Positions 1 through 7,277 of a stretch of DNA of 11,065 nucleotides are shown piece after piece. The notes under the pieces are model-generated. The model was not told the origin of the DNA and made no database searches. It saw nothing but the letters and a program-made list of their open reading frames with translations. The stretch comes from Hyphomicrobiaceae bacterium (GTDB lineage Bacteria > Pseudomonadota > Alphaproteobacteria > Rhizobiales > Hyphomicrobiaceae). Both the position numbers and the translations under genes were made by a program. Every line of letters starts with the position of its first letter. Position 1 is the stretch's first letter. Location: the NCBI GenBank assembly GCA_013214245.1, contig JABSQE010000041.1, positions 1 to 11,065 on the forward strand. The letters run 5' to 3'.

Positions 1-595
1 AACCTGGGGGAATACTGAAGGTGAGCTTTCTAACCTGCGAGAAATAACTAATGGGATTATCTAAAGATACATTAGCAATAATCTCCAGTTTTTTTTGTGC
101 AATTCGCTTTCGTCTGGCATCTGTTACGAAGACTGTTGCGGGAAGTACGACAAGACCTGTCTTACCTTTAGGTCCGAGAAGAATGCGACCTGAGAAGCCA
201 TATTTAACTGTCACACGATCGGATTCAATACTGCATTCACGCGCAGTACGTGTTATTTCACCTCGATGTGTGATTGCAAGACCGTCGCCGACCTGATCAT
301 TTGCATATTTTGTAATAGCGTTATCAAGCGCCCATATTTCAAATCTCGGACAATCATGAGCAACATCAAATGTAGCGTTTTTTTTCAATGTCTTTCCATA
401 GTTCAATCGTGCTGCATTAAGAAGTTGCTCTTCTGTGACATTCTTAACTCTCACAGTTGATTGCTTATCAAAGAGCCCTCCGTTTAAGCTGGATGTCAAT
501 GAAGATATCCCACAACTTGAAATTAATAACATGCCACAAACAATGATGCTAACTTGGGTAAACTTCGAAAGTAAGAAATTGATATGGTACAGCAA
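1..595 (-). CDS. putative outer-membrane lipoprotein, partial (runs off left edge)
   Basis: The reverse strand is open without a stop from about 595 to the window edge, giving 198 codons with the C-terminus missing. No ATG fits a full signal peptide. The only early ATG (532, codon 22) would leave six residues before the lipobox Cys. A TTG at 595 lies 6 nt after AGAGGA on the minus strand and gives a short basic N-region (K11), a hydrophobic stretch (about 15-25) and a lipobox I-S-S-C with C28. The mature part has C82-P83, a T-A-R-E-C motif with C121, and G-R-I-L-L-G-P-K-G-K-T-G followed by V-L-P. This pattern resembles a family of uncharacterised rhizobial lipoproteins as I remember it; C82 and C121 could form a disulfide. 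The gene is divergent from ispH. Function is unknown. The coding call is firm; the exact start is less so. Confidence 0.75.
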   Translation of the reverse strand, partial: MLYHINFLLSKFTQVSIIVCGMLLISSCGISSLTSSLNGGLFDKQSTVRVKNVTEEQLLNAARLNYGKTLKKNATFDVAHDCPRFEIWALDNAITKYANDQVGDGLAITHRGEITRTARECSIESDRVTVKYGFSGRILLGPKGKTGLVVLPATVFVTDARRKRIAQKKLEIIANVSLDNPISYFSQVRKLTFSIPPG

Positions 596-658
596 ATCTG
601 TTCCTCTGATAATGCCTGGTAACTATAATAAGTACTGCGAAGAGTGATTAAATATATG

Positions 659-687
659 TTACAGTGGTTTAATGTTCGAATTAAAAT
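659..687 (+). promoter_or_regulatory. candidate sigma-70-type promoter for ispH-thrB-rnhA
   Basis: TTACAG (659-664) and TAAAAT (682-687) are separated by 17 nt. They lie in the intergenic space between the divergent lipoprotein gene and ispH. Transcription would start near 694, giving a leader of roughly 35 nt to the first possible ispH ATG. The -10 matches the consensus at 5 of 6 positions and the -35 is weaker. The assignment rests on sequence only. Confidence 0.4.
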
Positions 688-729
688 TTTCCTTTTAGAC
701 ATCTGCATCATTCGCTAAAAATTCAGTGT

Positions 730-1755
730 ATGATCAATGCAAAAAATCTTCATGAGTGTTCGGAAATGGACGATATGCGATTTGCTTCAAATGTTTCAAG
801 ATCAGGTCGCGCGAAAATCAAGCTATTATTGGCAACACCTCGGGGATTTTGCGCTGGCGTCGATAGGGCAATTCAAACTGTTGAACTCGCGCTAGAGAAA
901 TACGGAGCTCCGGTGTTTGTACGACATGAGATTGTTCATAATAAGTATGTAATTGATTGTTTAAAGGCAAAAGGTGCCATTTTTGTAGAAGAGATAGATG
1001 AAATTGTAGAAACTGACGCACCTGTTATCTTCTCCGCGCATGGTGTGCCTAAGGCCGTTCTTGAAAATGCTCGGCTTCGCAATTTGTTTTATATAGATGC
1101 AACGTGTCCTTTAGTAACAAAAGTGCACCGTGAAGCTCAGATTCACTATGAAAAAGGGCGGCATATTTTGATGATTGGTCATTTTGGCCATCCAGAAGTC
1201 ATGGGCACAGTCGGCCAGCTTCCTAAAGGAGCCATCACACTTATTGAAACCATTAAAGATGCAGAAGTCTTCGAAAATCGGAATAACAACGAATTAGCTT
1301 ACATCACTCAGACTACACTTTCTGTGCAAGATACGGCTGCAATTTTAGCTAAATTAGAAGAGCGCTTTGGTTTGATAATTGGTCCTAATAAAAGTAACAT
1401 ATGTTACGCGACAATGAACCGACAGAAAGCTGTATCGAACATAGCTAAAATATGTGATGTAATACTTGCTGTGGGTGCACCAAATAGCTCGAATTCCAAA
1501 CGCTTAGTTGAGGTTGCGTTGCTTTCTGGTGTTAGCAGAGCAACATTAGTTCAACGCGCTCTAGATATTCCTTGGGGCTATTTACAAGATGGTATGACAG
1601 TTGGTATCACCGCAGGTGCCTCAGCACCAGAAATAATTGTTCAAGAAATTGTAGACGCTATTAAAACAAGGTTTGAAACAACAGTTAAGTTCATTACTAC
1701 TGCAAATGAAAACGTCGCGTTCAACTTACCGTATGTTTTGCGCGAAGACAGATAA
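730..1755 (+). CDS. ispH: 4-hydroxy-3-methylbut-2-enyl diphosphate reductase IspH (LytB)
   Basis: This enzyme catalyses the last step of the MEP (non-mevalonate) isoprenoid pathway, reducing HMBPP to IPP and DMAPP with a [4Fe-4S] cluster. All expected motifs are present. The cluster cysteines are C41 (FCAGV), C126 (ATCP) and C225 (ICYAT). Substrate-site residues include H70 (EIVHN), H104 (SAHGVP), H154 and E156 (GHPEV), the TQTTLS segment near 193-198, N252 (PNSSNS) and S298 (AGASAP). The 341-aa frame starts unusually far upstream: C41 corresponds to C12 of the E. coli enzyme. ATGs at codon 13 (766) and codon 16 (775) are alternatives, and none has a strong ribosome-binding site. It heads a cluster with thrB and rnhA, an order familiar from Rhizobiales. 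The gene appears intact. Confidence 0.97.
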   Translation: MINAKNLHECSEMDDMRFASNVSRSGRAKIKLLLATPRGFCAGVDRAIQTVELALEKYGAPVFVRHEIVHNKYVIDCLKAKGAIFVEEIDEIVETDAPVIFSAHGVPKAVLENARLRNLFYIDATCPLVTKVHREAQIHYEKGRHILMIGHFGHPEVMGTVGQLPKGAITLIETIKDAEVFENRNNNELAYITQTTLSVQDTAAILAKLEERFGLIIGPNKSNICYATMNRQKAVSNIAKICDVILAVGAPNSSNSKRLVEVALLSGVSRATLVQRALDIPWGYLQDGMTVGITAGASAPEIIVQEIVDAIKTRFETTVKFITTANENVAFNLPYVLREDR

Positions 1756-1769
1756 AACTGAGGAATGTT

Positions 1770-2735
1770 TTGGCAGTATATACTGAACTTTTACATGATG
1801 ATTTAGCAATTTTTATCGATAGCTATGATGTGGGTAAATTGTTGTCTTTTCAAGGTATAACGGAGGGTGTTGAAAATAGTAACTTCCTGATAGTGACAAC
1901 GAATGGTAGATACATTCTCACACTTTATGAAAAACGAGTGAATCCGCAGGATCTTCCATTCTTTTTGGGTTTAATGGCATATCTCTCGTCTGCAGGTCTT
2001 GGTTGCCCAGTTCCAATCCAGGATCGAAATGGACATAAGTTGCGTGAGCTAGCAAGTCGTCCGGCGGTGTTAGTTTCTTTCTTATCTGGTGTTTGTACAC
2101 GAACACCTAGCTCCAATCACTGTCAAGAGGCGGGAGCTGCGCTTGCTCGCCTTCATAAAACGGGGCGTAATTTCACCATGAGGCGTCATAACGCTCTTGG
2201 TCCGCATTCATGGAGGCCACTGTTCGAGCAATTCAAGGATCGCGCTGATGAAATATGTGATGGATTAGGTGGAATTGTATCAGCTGAGCTTGATAGGCTC
2301 TTGCTGACTTGGCCGAAGAATTTGCCGGATGGCATAATTCATGCCGATCTTTTTCCTGATAATATGTTTTTTTTGGAAAACACATTCGCTGGTGTCATCG
2401 ATTTTTATTTTTCATGCAATGATTTTCTAGCATATGATCTTGCAATATGCATTAACGCCTGGTGCTTTGAACAAGATTGCTCATTTAACTATACTAAAGG
2501 GAAAAGTTTTTTTGAAGGCTATCAACAAGAACGGCCGTTGATACAAGAAGAGAAACAAGCGTTACCTATGCTTTCTAGAGGCGCAGCTTTACGTTTTCTT
2601 TTAACAAGGTCTTATGATTGGTTAAATGTAGCACCTAACGCTTTAGTGCGACCACACGATCCTTTGGATTATTTATATAGGCTACTATTTCATCAGTCTG
2701 TTCAATGCCCAACTGAGTATGGGTTATGTCGGTAA
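1770..2735 (+). CDS. thrB: homoserine kinase ThrB (APH-fold type)
   Basis: ATP-dependent phosphorylation of L-homoserine, the penultimate step of threonine synthesis, in the cytoplasm. The 321-aa protein belongs to the aminoglycoside-phosphotransferase-like homoserine kinase family of alphaproteobacteria, not the GHMP family of E. coli ThrB. The N-terminal lobe has GVENSNF (33-39) and the ILTLYEKR segment (49-56). The catalytic loop is HADLFPDN (191-198), with D193 as presumed base and N198. The metal-binding motif is DFYF with D211, followed by AYDLA (221-225). Translation starts at TTG 1770: GAGGA lies 5 nt upstream and the MAVYTEL start is typical of the family. The gap from the ispH stop is 14 nt, consistent with one operon. 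No damage is seen. Confidence 0.96.
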   Translation: MAVYTELLHDDLAIFIDSYDVGKLLSFQGITEGVENSNFLIVTTNGRYILTLYEKRVNPQDLPFFLGLMAYLSSAGLGCPVPIQDRNGHKLRELASRPAVLVSFLSGVCTRTPSSNHCQEAGAALARLHKTGRNFTMRRHNALGPHSWRPLFEQFKDRADEICDGLGGIVSAELDRLLLTWPKNLPDGIIHADLFPDNMFFLENTFAGVIDFYFSCNDFLAYDLAICINAWCFEQDCSFNYTKGKSFFEGYQQERPLIQEEKQALPMLSRGAALRFLLTRSYDWLNVAPNALVRPHDPLDYLYRLLFHQSVQCPTEYGLCR

Positions 2736-2776
2736 CTACATTCCATTTTTTATACCACTAAAAAGAATCAATTAAG

Positions 2777-3226
2777 ATGTCAAATCAGCTTGAAATTGTT
2801 GTGTATACGGATGGTGCTTGTTCGGGCAACCCAGGTCCTGGAGGTTGGGGTGCGATTCTAGTTTGTAAAAACCGTCGTAAGGAACTATGCGGCAGTGAGG
2901 TGAATACAACAAATAACCGTATGGAACTAACGGCAGCCATTGAGGCTCTTGAAACTCTAAAATTTTCATCACGTGTTACGCTTTACACTGATAGTGTTTA
3001 TGTACGAGATGGCATAACCAAGTGGATTCACAATTTGCGAAAAAATAATTGGAGGACGGCTTCGAAAAAGCCCGTTAAGAATGCTGAATTGTGGAAAAGG
3101 CTTGATCAGGCTACACGTCTTCATGTTGTTGATTGGCGTTGGATAAAAGGTCATGCAGGTCATCTGGAAAATGAACGCGCTGACGAACTTGCAAGAAGCG
3201 CCATAACTTCTGGTTACAACAAATAG
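2777..3226 (+). CDS. rnhA: ribonuclease HI
   Basis: Degrades the RNA strand of RNA-DNA hybrids (R-loops, primer remnants). The 149-aa protein is the standard bacterial length. Catalytic carboxylates are D12 (YTDGACSGNPGPGGWG region), E50 (RMELTAAIEAL), D72 (YTDSVYV) and D136 (NERADELA). H126 lies in the GHAGH loop. Numbering is offset by two from E. coli RNase HI. The basic handle region (about 85-100, WIHNLRKNNWR onward) is present. It sits 41 nt downstream of thrB as the third gene of the ispH-thrB-rnhA cluster. Its ribosome-binding site is weak (AAAAGAA at 2761-2767). A stem-loop follows 11 nt after the stop. Confidence 0.97.
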   Translation: MSNQLEIVVYTDGACSGNPGPGGWGAILVCKNRRKELCGSEVNTTNNRMELTAAIEALETLKFSSRVTLYTDSVYVRDGITKWIHNLRKNNWRTASKKPVKNAELWKRLDQATRLHVVDWRWIKGHAGHLENERADELARSAITSGYNK

Positions 3227-3237
3227 CATTGAATGCG

Positions 3238-3268
3238 CATAGCAAAAGGGTTGCGCCTCTTGCGTATG
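3238..3268 (+). terminator. stem-loop after rnhA, possible terminator
   Basis: Arms at 3238-3249 and 3256-3268 pair as CATA/TATG, GCAA/TTGC and AGG/CCT, with one bulged base, one mismatch and a 6-nt loop. It begins 12 bases past the rnhA stop. There is no strong T-tract, so it could instead protect the 3' end or be only a weak terminator. Confidence 0.4.
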
Positions 3269-3416
3269 GCAGTTGAGTTATAAATTCTCTCTCTTCCCAC
3301 TAAGCCAGTACAAAGTTGCAGTCTATTTTTTGATGTGTAGTCTAATGCGGGGAATGATTTTAAATGACCACTTTTTATATCAACATGTGACATAAATTTT
3401 TCTACTAAAGTCACGG

Positions 3417-3446
3417 AGCGTTAAAATACTATAATGATACAACGCT
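3417..3446 (+). promoter_or_regulatory. inverted repeat enclosing a -10-like hexamer
   Basis: AGCGTT (3417-3422) and its exact complement AACGCT (3441-3446) flank an 18-nt stretch that holds a perfect TATAAT (3430-3435). It lies about 58 to 87 nt before the substrate-binding protein ATG. No good -35 is visible at 16-18 nt. A promoter with an operator-like repeat is plausible, but 6-bp arms are short and could be chance. Confidence 0.3.
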
Positions 3447-3503
3447 TCTATATGACAATGCAAATCTATAGCATTTGGATTGCGTACCTAATAGAGTTGA
3501 GAG

Positions 3504-4358
3504 ATGGATATACTAAAGTTTGCTGGTGCAATGAATAAATCTGCTTGCCTGCTTGTAAAAGCTAAATTATTTCTAGTTTTATATACATGCAGCTTTGATT
3601 TTCTTACCTTAGCGCTATCTGCTGAAGAAAAATTGAAACCTTTTGATCAGATGCGGCCTAAGGTTATTCGCTTTTTAACGACAGACGACTTTCCGCCTTT
3701 TAATGTCCGTGATGAGAAGAACGCATTAACTGGTTTCGATGTTCATATTGCCAGAGCAATTTGTAAGGAGTTATCAGTAATTTGTGATATTAAAGTGACT
3801 AAATGGAGCAATTTATTGCAAGAGTTGAAGGCTAGAAACGCTGATGTAGTCATTGCAGCTCATAGATTGACGTCTAAAATTGCAAATGAATTCAGTTTTT
3901 CCAAACGTTACTTCTACACTCCGGCTCGTTTTGCGGTTCGCCGGAAATCACCTAGCTTGGTAACTACACCATCAGGTCTTGATGGGCTAAGAGTTGCTGT
4001 TACTCGTGAAAGCGCATACGCCGCGTTTCTTAATGACTTTTTTCAGAATACTTCCGTTGTGAAGTATAATACACCGGAGTTAGCACGTCGAGCTCTCCAA
4101 AACGGCAGTGTTGATGCACTATTTGATGATGGCATAAGCTTAGTGTTTTGGGTTAATGGTAATGTATCTAATGCTTGCTGTGTTTTGCGTGGCGGTCCAT
4201 ACTTTGAGCCACGTTATTTTGGCGACGGTATTGCTATGGTATTAAATCAGAATGACCCTTATACGCTACGACTGATTGACCAGTCAATTAGTCGTCTGCA
4301 AATCAAGGATAAAGTTATAGAAATTATAGACAAGTTTTTTCCAATTAAAGTATACTAA
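3504..4358 (+). CDS. periplasmic substrate-binding protein (SBP_bac_3 family), orphan
   Basis: A 284-aa secreted solute-binding protein. The signal region spans about residues 10-40 (K20/K21, then a hydrophobic stretch KLFLVLYTCSFDFLTLALSA), with likely cleavage after A40. The mature protein follows the family 3 pattern: FPPFNV (63-68), a G-F-D-V-H-I-A-R-A segment (77-85), GLRVAVTRESAYAAFL (161-176), and GGPYFEPRYFGDGIAMVL (230-247). The C-terminal helices end in FFPIKVY. Family members bind amino acids or related small polar ligands for ABC import; a subgroup sits beside quinoprotein dehydrogenases. No permease or ATPase gene lies nearby, so the ligand and partner are unknown. AGAG at 3493-3496 lies 7 nt before ATG 3504; M10 is an alternative start that leaves the signal intact. 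Confidence 0.9.
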   Translation: MDILKFAGAMNKSACLLVKAKLFLVLYTCSFDFLTLALSAEEKLKPFDQMRPKVIRFLTTDDFPPFNVRDEKNALTGFDVHIARAICKELSVICDIKVTKWSNLLQELKARNADVVIAAHRLTSKIANEFSFSKRYFYTPARFAVRRKSPSLVTTPSGLDGLRVAVTRESAYAAFLNDFFQNTSVVKYNTPELARRALQNGSVDALFDDGISLVFWVNGNVSNACCVLRGGPYFEPRYFGDGIAMVLNQNDPYTLRLIDQSISRLQIKDKVIEIIDKFFPIKVY

Positions 4359-4676
4359 GAACTTGTATCTGGTTGTATCTAATAGATAGCATTTCGCCAC
4401 TTCAACCTTTTGAGGTGTAAATATTATTGTGAATATAAAACAACATCTCTATAAGGTAACAATGTCGAGTTATCGAACTGCTTTAAGTGAACTTCTTGAG
4501 TTGCGATGACGAGCAGACATAACTGTTCGTTGTGATGTGGTGTTTTCTTAGGCTTGCTTCATATCTGTAGCTACTTATTAGTGACAAACACTGAATTTGT
4601 GAAAGCATACAGTCTAGAGCGCCACTATATCATAATGGAAATCTTATCACTTCGACATACATGAGGAGCAAATTGT
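4359..4676. other. intergenic region of about 320 bp
   Basis: Between the substrate-binding protein gene and the metallophosphoesterase gene. It contains a stem-loop at 4398-4417 and, at its right end, AGGAG (4663-4667) as the ribosome-binding site of the next gene. A 16-codon frame from ATG 4462 is followed by stops and is not convincing. No pseudogene homology was recognised. I looked for a PHO box and did not see a credible one. Confidence 0.6.
4398..4417 (+). terminator. stem-loop after the substrate-binding protein gene
   Basis: CACTTCAA and TTGAGGTG form an 8-bp stem with one G-U pair and a 4-nt CCTT loop, 39 nt past the stop codon. The downstream sequence is AT-rich but has no clean T-run. 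It is a likely, not certain, transcription terminator. Confidence 0.45.
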
Positions 4677-5465
4677 ATGGCCCGATATCGCGCATTGTTC
4701 ATATCTGATGTGCATCTCGGAACACGCAATTGCCAGGCTGAACTTTTGTGTGAATTTCTTGATAATTATGACGCAGAAACCTTATATCTGGTCGGGGATA
4801 TTATCGATTTTTGGCGCATTAAACGCGGAGCATTTTGGACTGAGGCGCAACGTGCCGCTATAGATCGTCTATTCATGAAAGAACGATCGGGTACTCGAAT
4901 TGTTTACATACCGGGTAATCACGACGATAATCTACGTGTATATTGCGGTATGAGTTTTGGAAACATAGAGATCAGACAAAATGCAATTTTTGAGACTATT
5001 AAGGGCAGACGCTATGTTGTAATGCATGGTGATGAAATTGATGTAGTCGTTAATCACGCGCGTTGGCTTGCCTTACTTGGAGATCGAGGATACCAGCTTG
5101 CTATGCTGGCTAACATTCCTATAAATTTTGTCCGCCGCAGGTTTGGGTTTGGATACTGGTCACTATCCGCCTATCTCAAAGGTCGTGTTAAAGAGGCTGT
5201 TAATTTTATAGGGGATTTCGAGAGTTTGCTTTCTGACAGAGCGAAACTTCGGGATGCTCATGGCATTATATGTGGACATATTCATCGTGCAGCTTCAAAG
5301 CCGATTGGTGACATTCACTATGTTAATACCGGTGACTGGATAGAAAGCTGCACGGCTGTAGTTGAAAATGATCAGGGCGAGCTAGAACTTATAAATTGGT
5401 TAGATATAAGCAAAAAGCGGGCTTCCGGTAATACTAGAAAAGATGGAATTGGGGTAGCGGCTTAG
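4677..5465 (+). CDS. COG2908 metallophosphoesterase: PlcP-like phospholipase C or LpxH-like
   Basis: A calcineurin-fold dinuclear metal phosphoesterase of 262 aa. Metal ligands are visible in order: D11 and H13 (SDVHLG), D41 (VGD), N81-H82-D83 (GNHDD), H117 (MHGDE), and H201/H203 (CGHIHR). Automatic annotation usually says UDP-2,3-diacylglucosamine diphosphatase (LpxH). However, alphaproteobacteria generally use LpxI for that step. Rhizobial COG2908 proteins include PlcP, which cleaves phosphatidylcholine to diacylglycerol under phosphate limitation. The glycosyltransferase starting 2 nt after its stop favours a PlcP-type role in replacing phospholipids with glycolipids. AGGAG lies 9 nt before the ATG, so the start is well supported. 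The metallophosphoesterase assignment is firm; the substrate is inferred. Confidence 0.9.
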   Translation: MARYRALFISDVHLGTRNCQAELLCEFLDNYDAETLYLVGDIIDFWRIKRGAFWTEAQRAAIDRLFMKERSGTRIVYIPGNHDDNLRVYCGMSFGNIEIRQNAIFETIKGRRYVVMHGDEIDVVVNHARWLALLGDRGYQLAMLANIPINFVRRRFGFGYWSLSAYLKGRVKEAVNFIGDFESLLSDRAKLRDAHGIICGHIHRAASKPIGDIHYVNTGDWIESCTAVVENDQGELELINWLDISKKRASGNTRKDGIGVAA

Positions 5466-5467
5466 GA

Positions 5468-6544
5468 ATGAGGGTGCTGATTGCGACGGATGCCTGGCGG
5501 CCTCAGATTAACGGTGTGGTGCACACCTACGAGCGTCTCGCTAGTGCAGCGGTAGAGTTTGGTGTCGAAATAGTATTTTTAACACCATCAGATTTTAAAA
5601 CCATTCCCTGTCCGACGTATCCAGAAATACGGCTCGCTGTGCCTGGATATAAATATGTCCTAGAGCACTTAGATGTTGTAGCTCCAGACGCATTCCACAT
5701 AGCTACGGAGGGTCCTATCGGCTGGATGGTTAGACGTTACTGCATAAGACGAGGCTTTCCTTTTACGACTGCATTTCATACGCGATTTCCAGAGTACATT
5801 TCCGAGCGTTTCGGTGTACCAGCGAGTTGGATCTACGCTATAGAGCGCTCTTTCCATAATAGAGGTTCAGGTATTATGGTCGCAAGCAGATCCTTAGCGA
5901 ACGAATTGGAAAAGCGCGCCTTTAAACCTATATTACCATGGACTCGTGGCGTTGATACGGCGATGTTTTATCCGCGTGATGTTCGCCGATTTGGGACTAC
6001 TTCACCAGTTTTTATTTATGTCGGAAGAGTTGCAGTTGAAAAAAATATAGAGGCATTTCTTAAAGCTAAAATTACAGGTCAAAAAGTGGTTGTAGGTACG
6101 GGTCCTATGCTTGATGAACTAAGGTGTCGATATCCAGATGTAACATTTACAGGGAAGCTCACAGGCCAAGATCTAGCAGAGGCGTATGCTTCGGCGGATG
6201 TTTTTGTTTTCCCAAGTTTGACTGATACGTTTGGTATTGTGCTTATTGAAGCAATGGCAAGTGGTTTACCCGTTGCTGCTTATCCGGTAACAGGACCAAT
6301 AGATAATGTGAGACATGGGGTATCAGGAATTCTTGATCAGGATCTCAGCAAAGCTGCTGTGCTTGCATTAGAACTTGACCGCGACAAAGTGCGCGAGCAT
6401 GCTCTTAATTTTAGTTGGAAGACCACTGCTAAGCTATTTATAGAAAATATTGAAACGGCAATATTTTCTCGCGAAGGAAGGCAAATACCTGGCCGTCGCA
6501 AATCATCCATCTTGCAACATATGCGATCTTTTAGTAAATTTTAA
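5468..6544 (+). CDS. GT4 family glycosyltransferase, probably a diacylglycerol glycosyltransferase
   Basis: A 358-aa GT-B fold retaining glycosyltransferase of family GT4. The N-terminal acceptor domain begins RVLIATDAWRPQINGVVHTYE, with the flexible NGV loop at 15-17. The C-terminal nucleotide-sugar domain has YVGRVAVEKN (184-193), GTGP (210-213), and the acidic motif D253-x7-E261 (TDTFGIVLIEAMASGLP). Asp in the first position is normal in this subgroup. The start codon lies 2 nt after the metallophosphoesterase stop, implying one transcript and translational coupling. AGGA directly abuts the ATG, so GTG 5474 (spacing 6) is a credible alternative start. Paired with a PlcP-like enzyme it would use diacylglycerol, with glucose, galactose or glucuronate as possible donors; lipopolysaccharide glycosylation is the alternative. 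Donor and acceptor are inferred. Confidence 0.88.
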   Translation: MRVLIATDAWRPQINGVVHTYERLASAAVEFGVEIVFLTPSDFKTIPCPTYPEIRLAVPGYKYVLEHLDVVAPDAFHIATEGPIGWMVRRYCIRRGFPFTTAFHTRFPEYISERFGVPASWIYAIERSFHNRGSGIMVASRSLANELEKRAFKPILPWTRGVDTAMFYPRDVRRFGTTSPVFIYVGRVAVEKNIEAFLKAKITGQKVVVGTGPMLDELRCRYPDVTFTGKLTGQDLAEAYASADVFVFPSLTDTFGIVLIEAMASGLPVAAYPVTGPIDNVRHGVSGILDQDLSKAAVLALELDRDKVREHALNFSWKTTAKLFIENIETAIFSREGRQIPGRRKSSILQHMRSFSKF

Positions 6545-7036
6545 TAATTTTGTTCGGTCATTAAAGTACTGTTGTTTTGAGAGAGTTTAAATTCTTTATT
6601 GTTGGAGCAGATCATTGATATTGGGCTACAGTTACTAAACAAATCTATTAAATCAAAGTCAATTTAAGGCTCTACTGATATTGAATGTCTCTAGAATACG
6701 TTGAGTGTGAGGTGATGAAGGAGAAACGTTGGTTTGTTTTAAAGCACATTAATTCCTAATCGTAAGAGAGCTTATGTTTGATCATTTAAGCAAGCATTTC
6801 TGGGTAGATGTTATTTTGTGATCCTGATAAAAGCTCAAAATTTGAGGTTATCTTAACTACCATCATCAACCTACTACATTGCAAATCAAGAAGTAGTAAA
6901 GAACTGTTCAGAGAATTTATAATTCGCTACTCAGTGCTGTAGTGATAACTTTAGTGGTATCAAGAATTTAAACTAAATAGCTTTCTAAGTTATCAGAACT
7001 AAAAAGTGAAATGCAGCTGTAGGAGAATTTACTAAA

Positions 7037-7144
7037 TTGCGAAAGGCTCAATCTCTGCGTCGATTTTTAGGGCGTCTACATCAAAACTATCGCATTTGCT
7101 TTGATAGTTTAATCGAGCGCATCACAGGAAAAGAAAATACATAA
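7037..7144 (+). CDS. possible small basic protein, 35 aa, or remnant of a gene end
   Basis: A short frame in an otherwise stop-rich region. It begins at TTG 7037, with AGGAG at 7021-7025 upstream (spacing 11 nt, somewhat long), and ends at TAA 7142-7144. The peptide starts RKAQSLRRFLGRLHQNYR, is rich in Arg and Lys, and ends in ITGKENT. Base composition is visibly less AT-rich than the flanks, which is what drew attention. The frame is open upstream only back to a stop at 7007-7009. It could be a real small protein, the surviving C-terminus of a lost gene, or chance. No family is recognised. Confidence 0.3.
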   Translation: MRKAQSLRRFLGRLHQNYRICFDSLIERITGKENT

Positions 7145-7277
7145 TGATGTAATTAATATTTGGTAATGTTAAATGGTATTAAGGCAACTTCCGCTGCTTT
7201 TAGTTAACTTAAAAAATACTGACAATAATAATTTCTAATAGTTATACATATAGATTCGGTATAACTAACGGAATATA

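Noticed and set aside
51..460. Plus-strand open frames near the left edge (51-296 and 266-460)
   Set aside because: They lie antisense to the minus-strand lipoprotein frame, which has a signal peptide, lipobox and family-like motifs. The plus-strand translations have none.
1918..2116. Minus-strand frames inside thrB
   Set aside because: Antisense shadows of a gene with clear homoserine kinase motifs in the plus frame.
3214..3414. Minus-strand frame of 66 aa filling the rnhA-SBP gap
   Set aside because: GTG start without a ribosome-binding site. It overlaps the rnhA end and the stem-loop, and the protein has no recognisable motif.
4560..4676. Possible PHO box upstream of the metallophosphoesterase gene
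   Set aside because: Sequences such as CTTTCAC-N4-TCAGTGT on the minus strand match the two-repeat PHO box only poorly, so phosphate control is not supported by sequence here.
4677..5465. Straight assignment as LpxH of lipid A synthesis
   Set aside because: The sequence belongs to the wider COG2908 family, which includes PlcP. Lineage and the linked glycosyltransferase make LpxH less likely, so no symbol was given.
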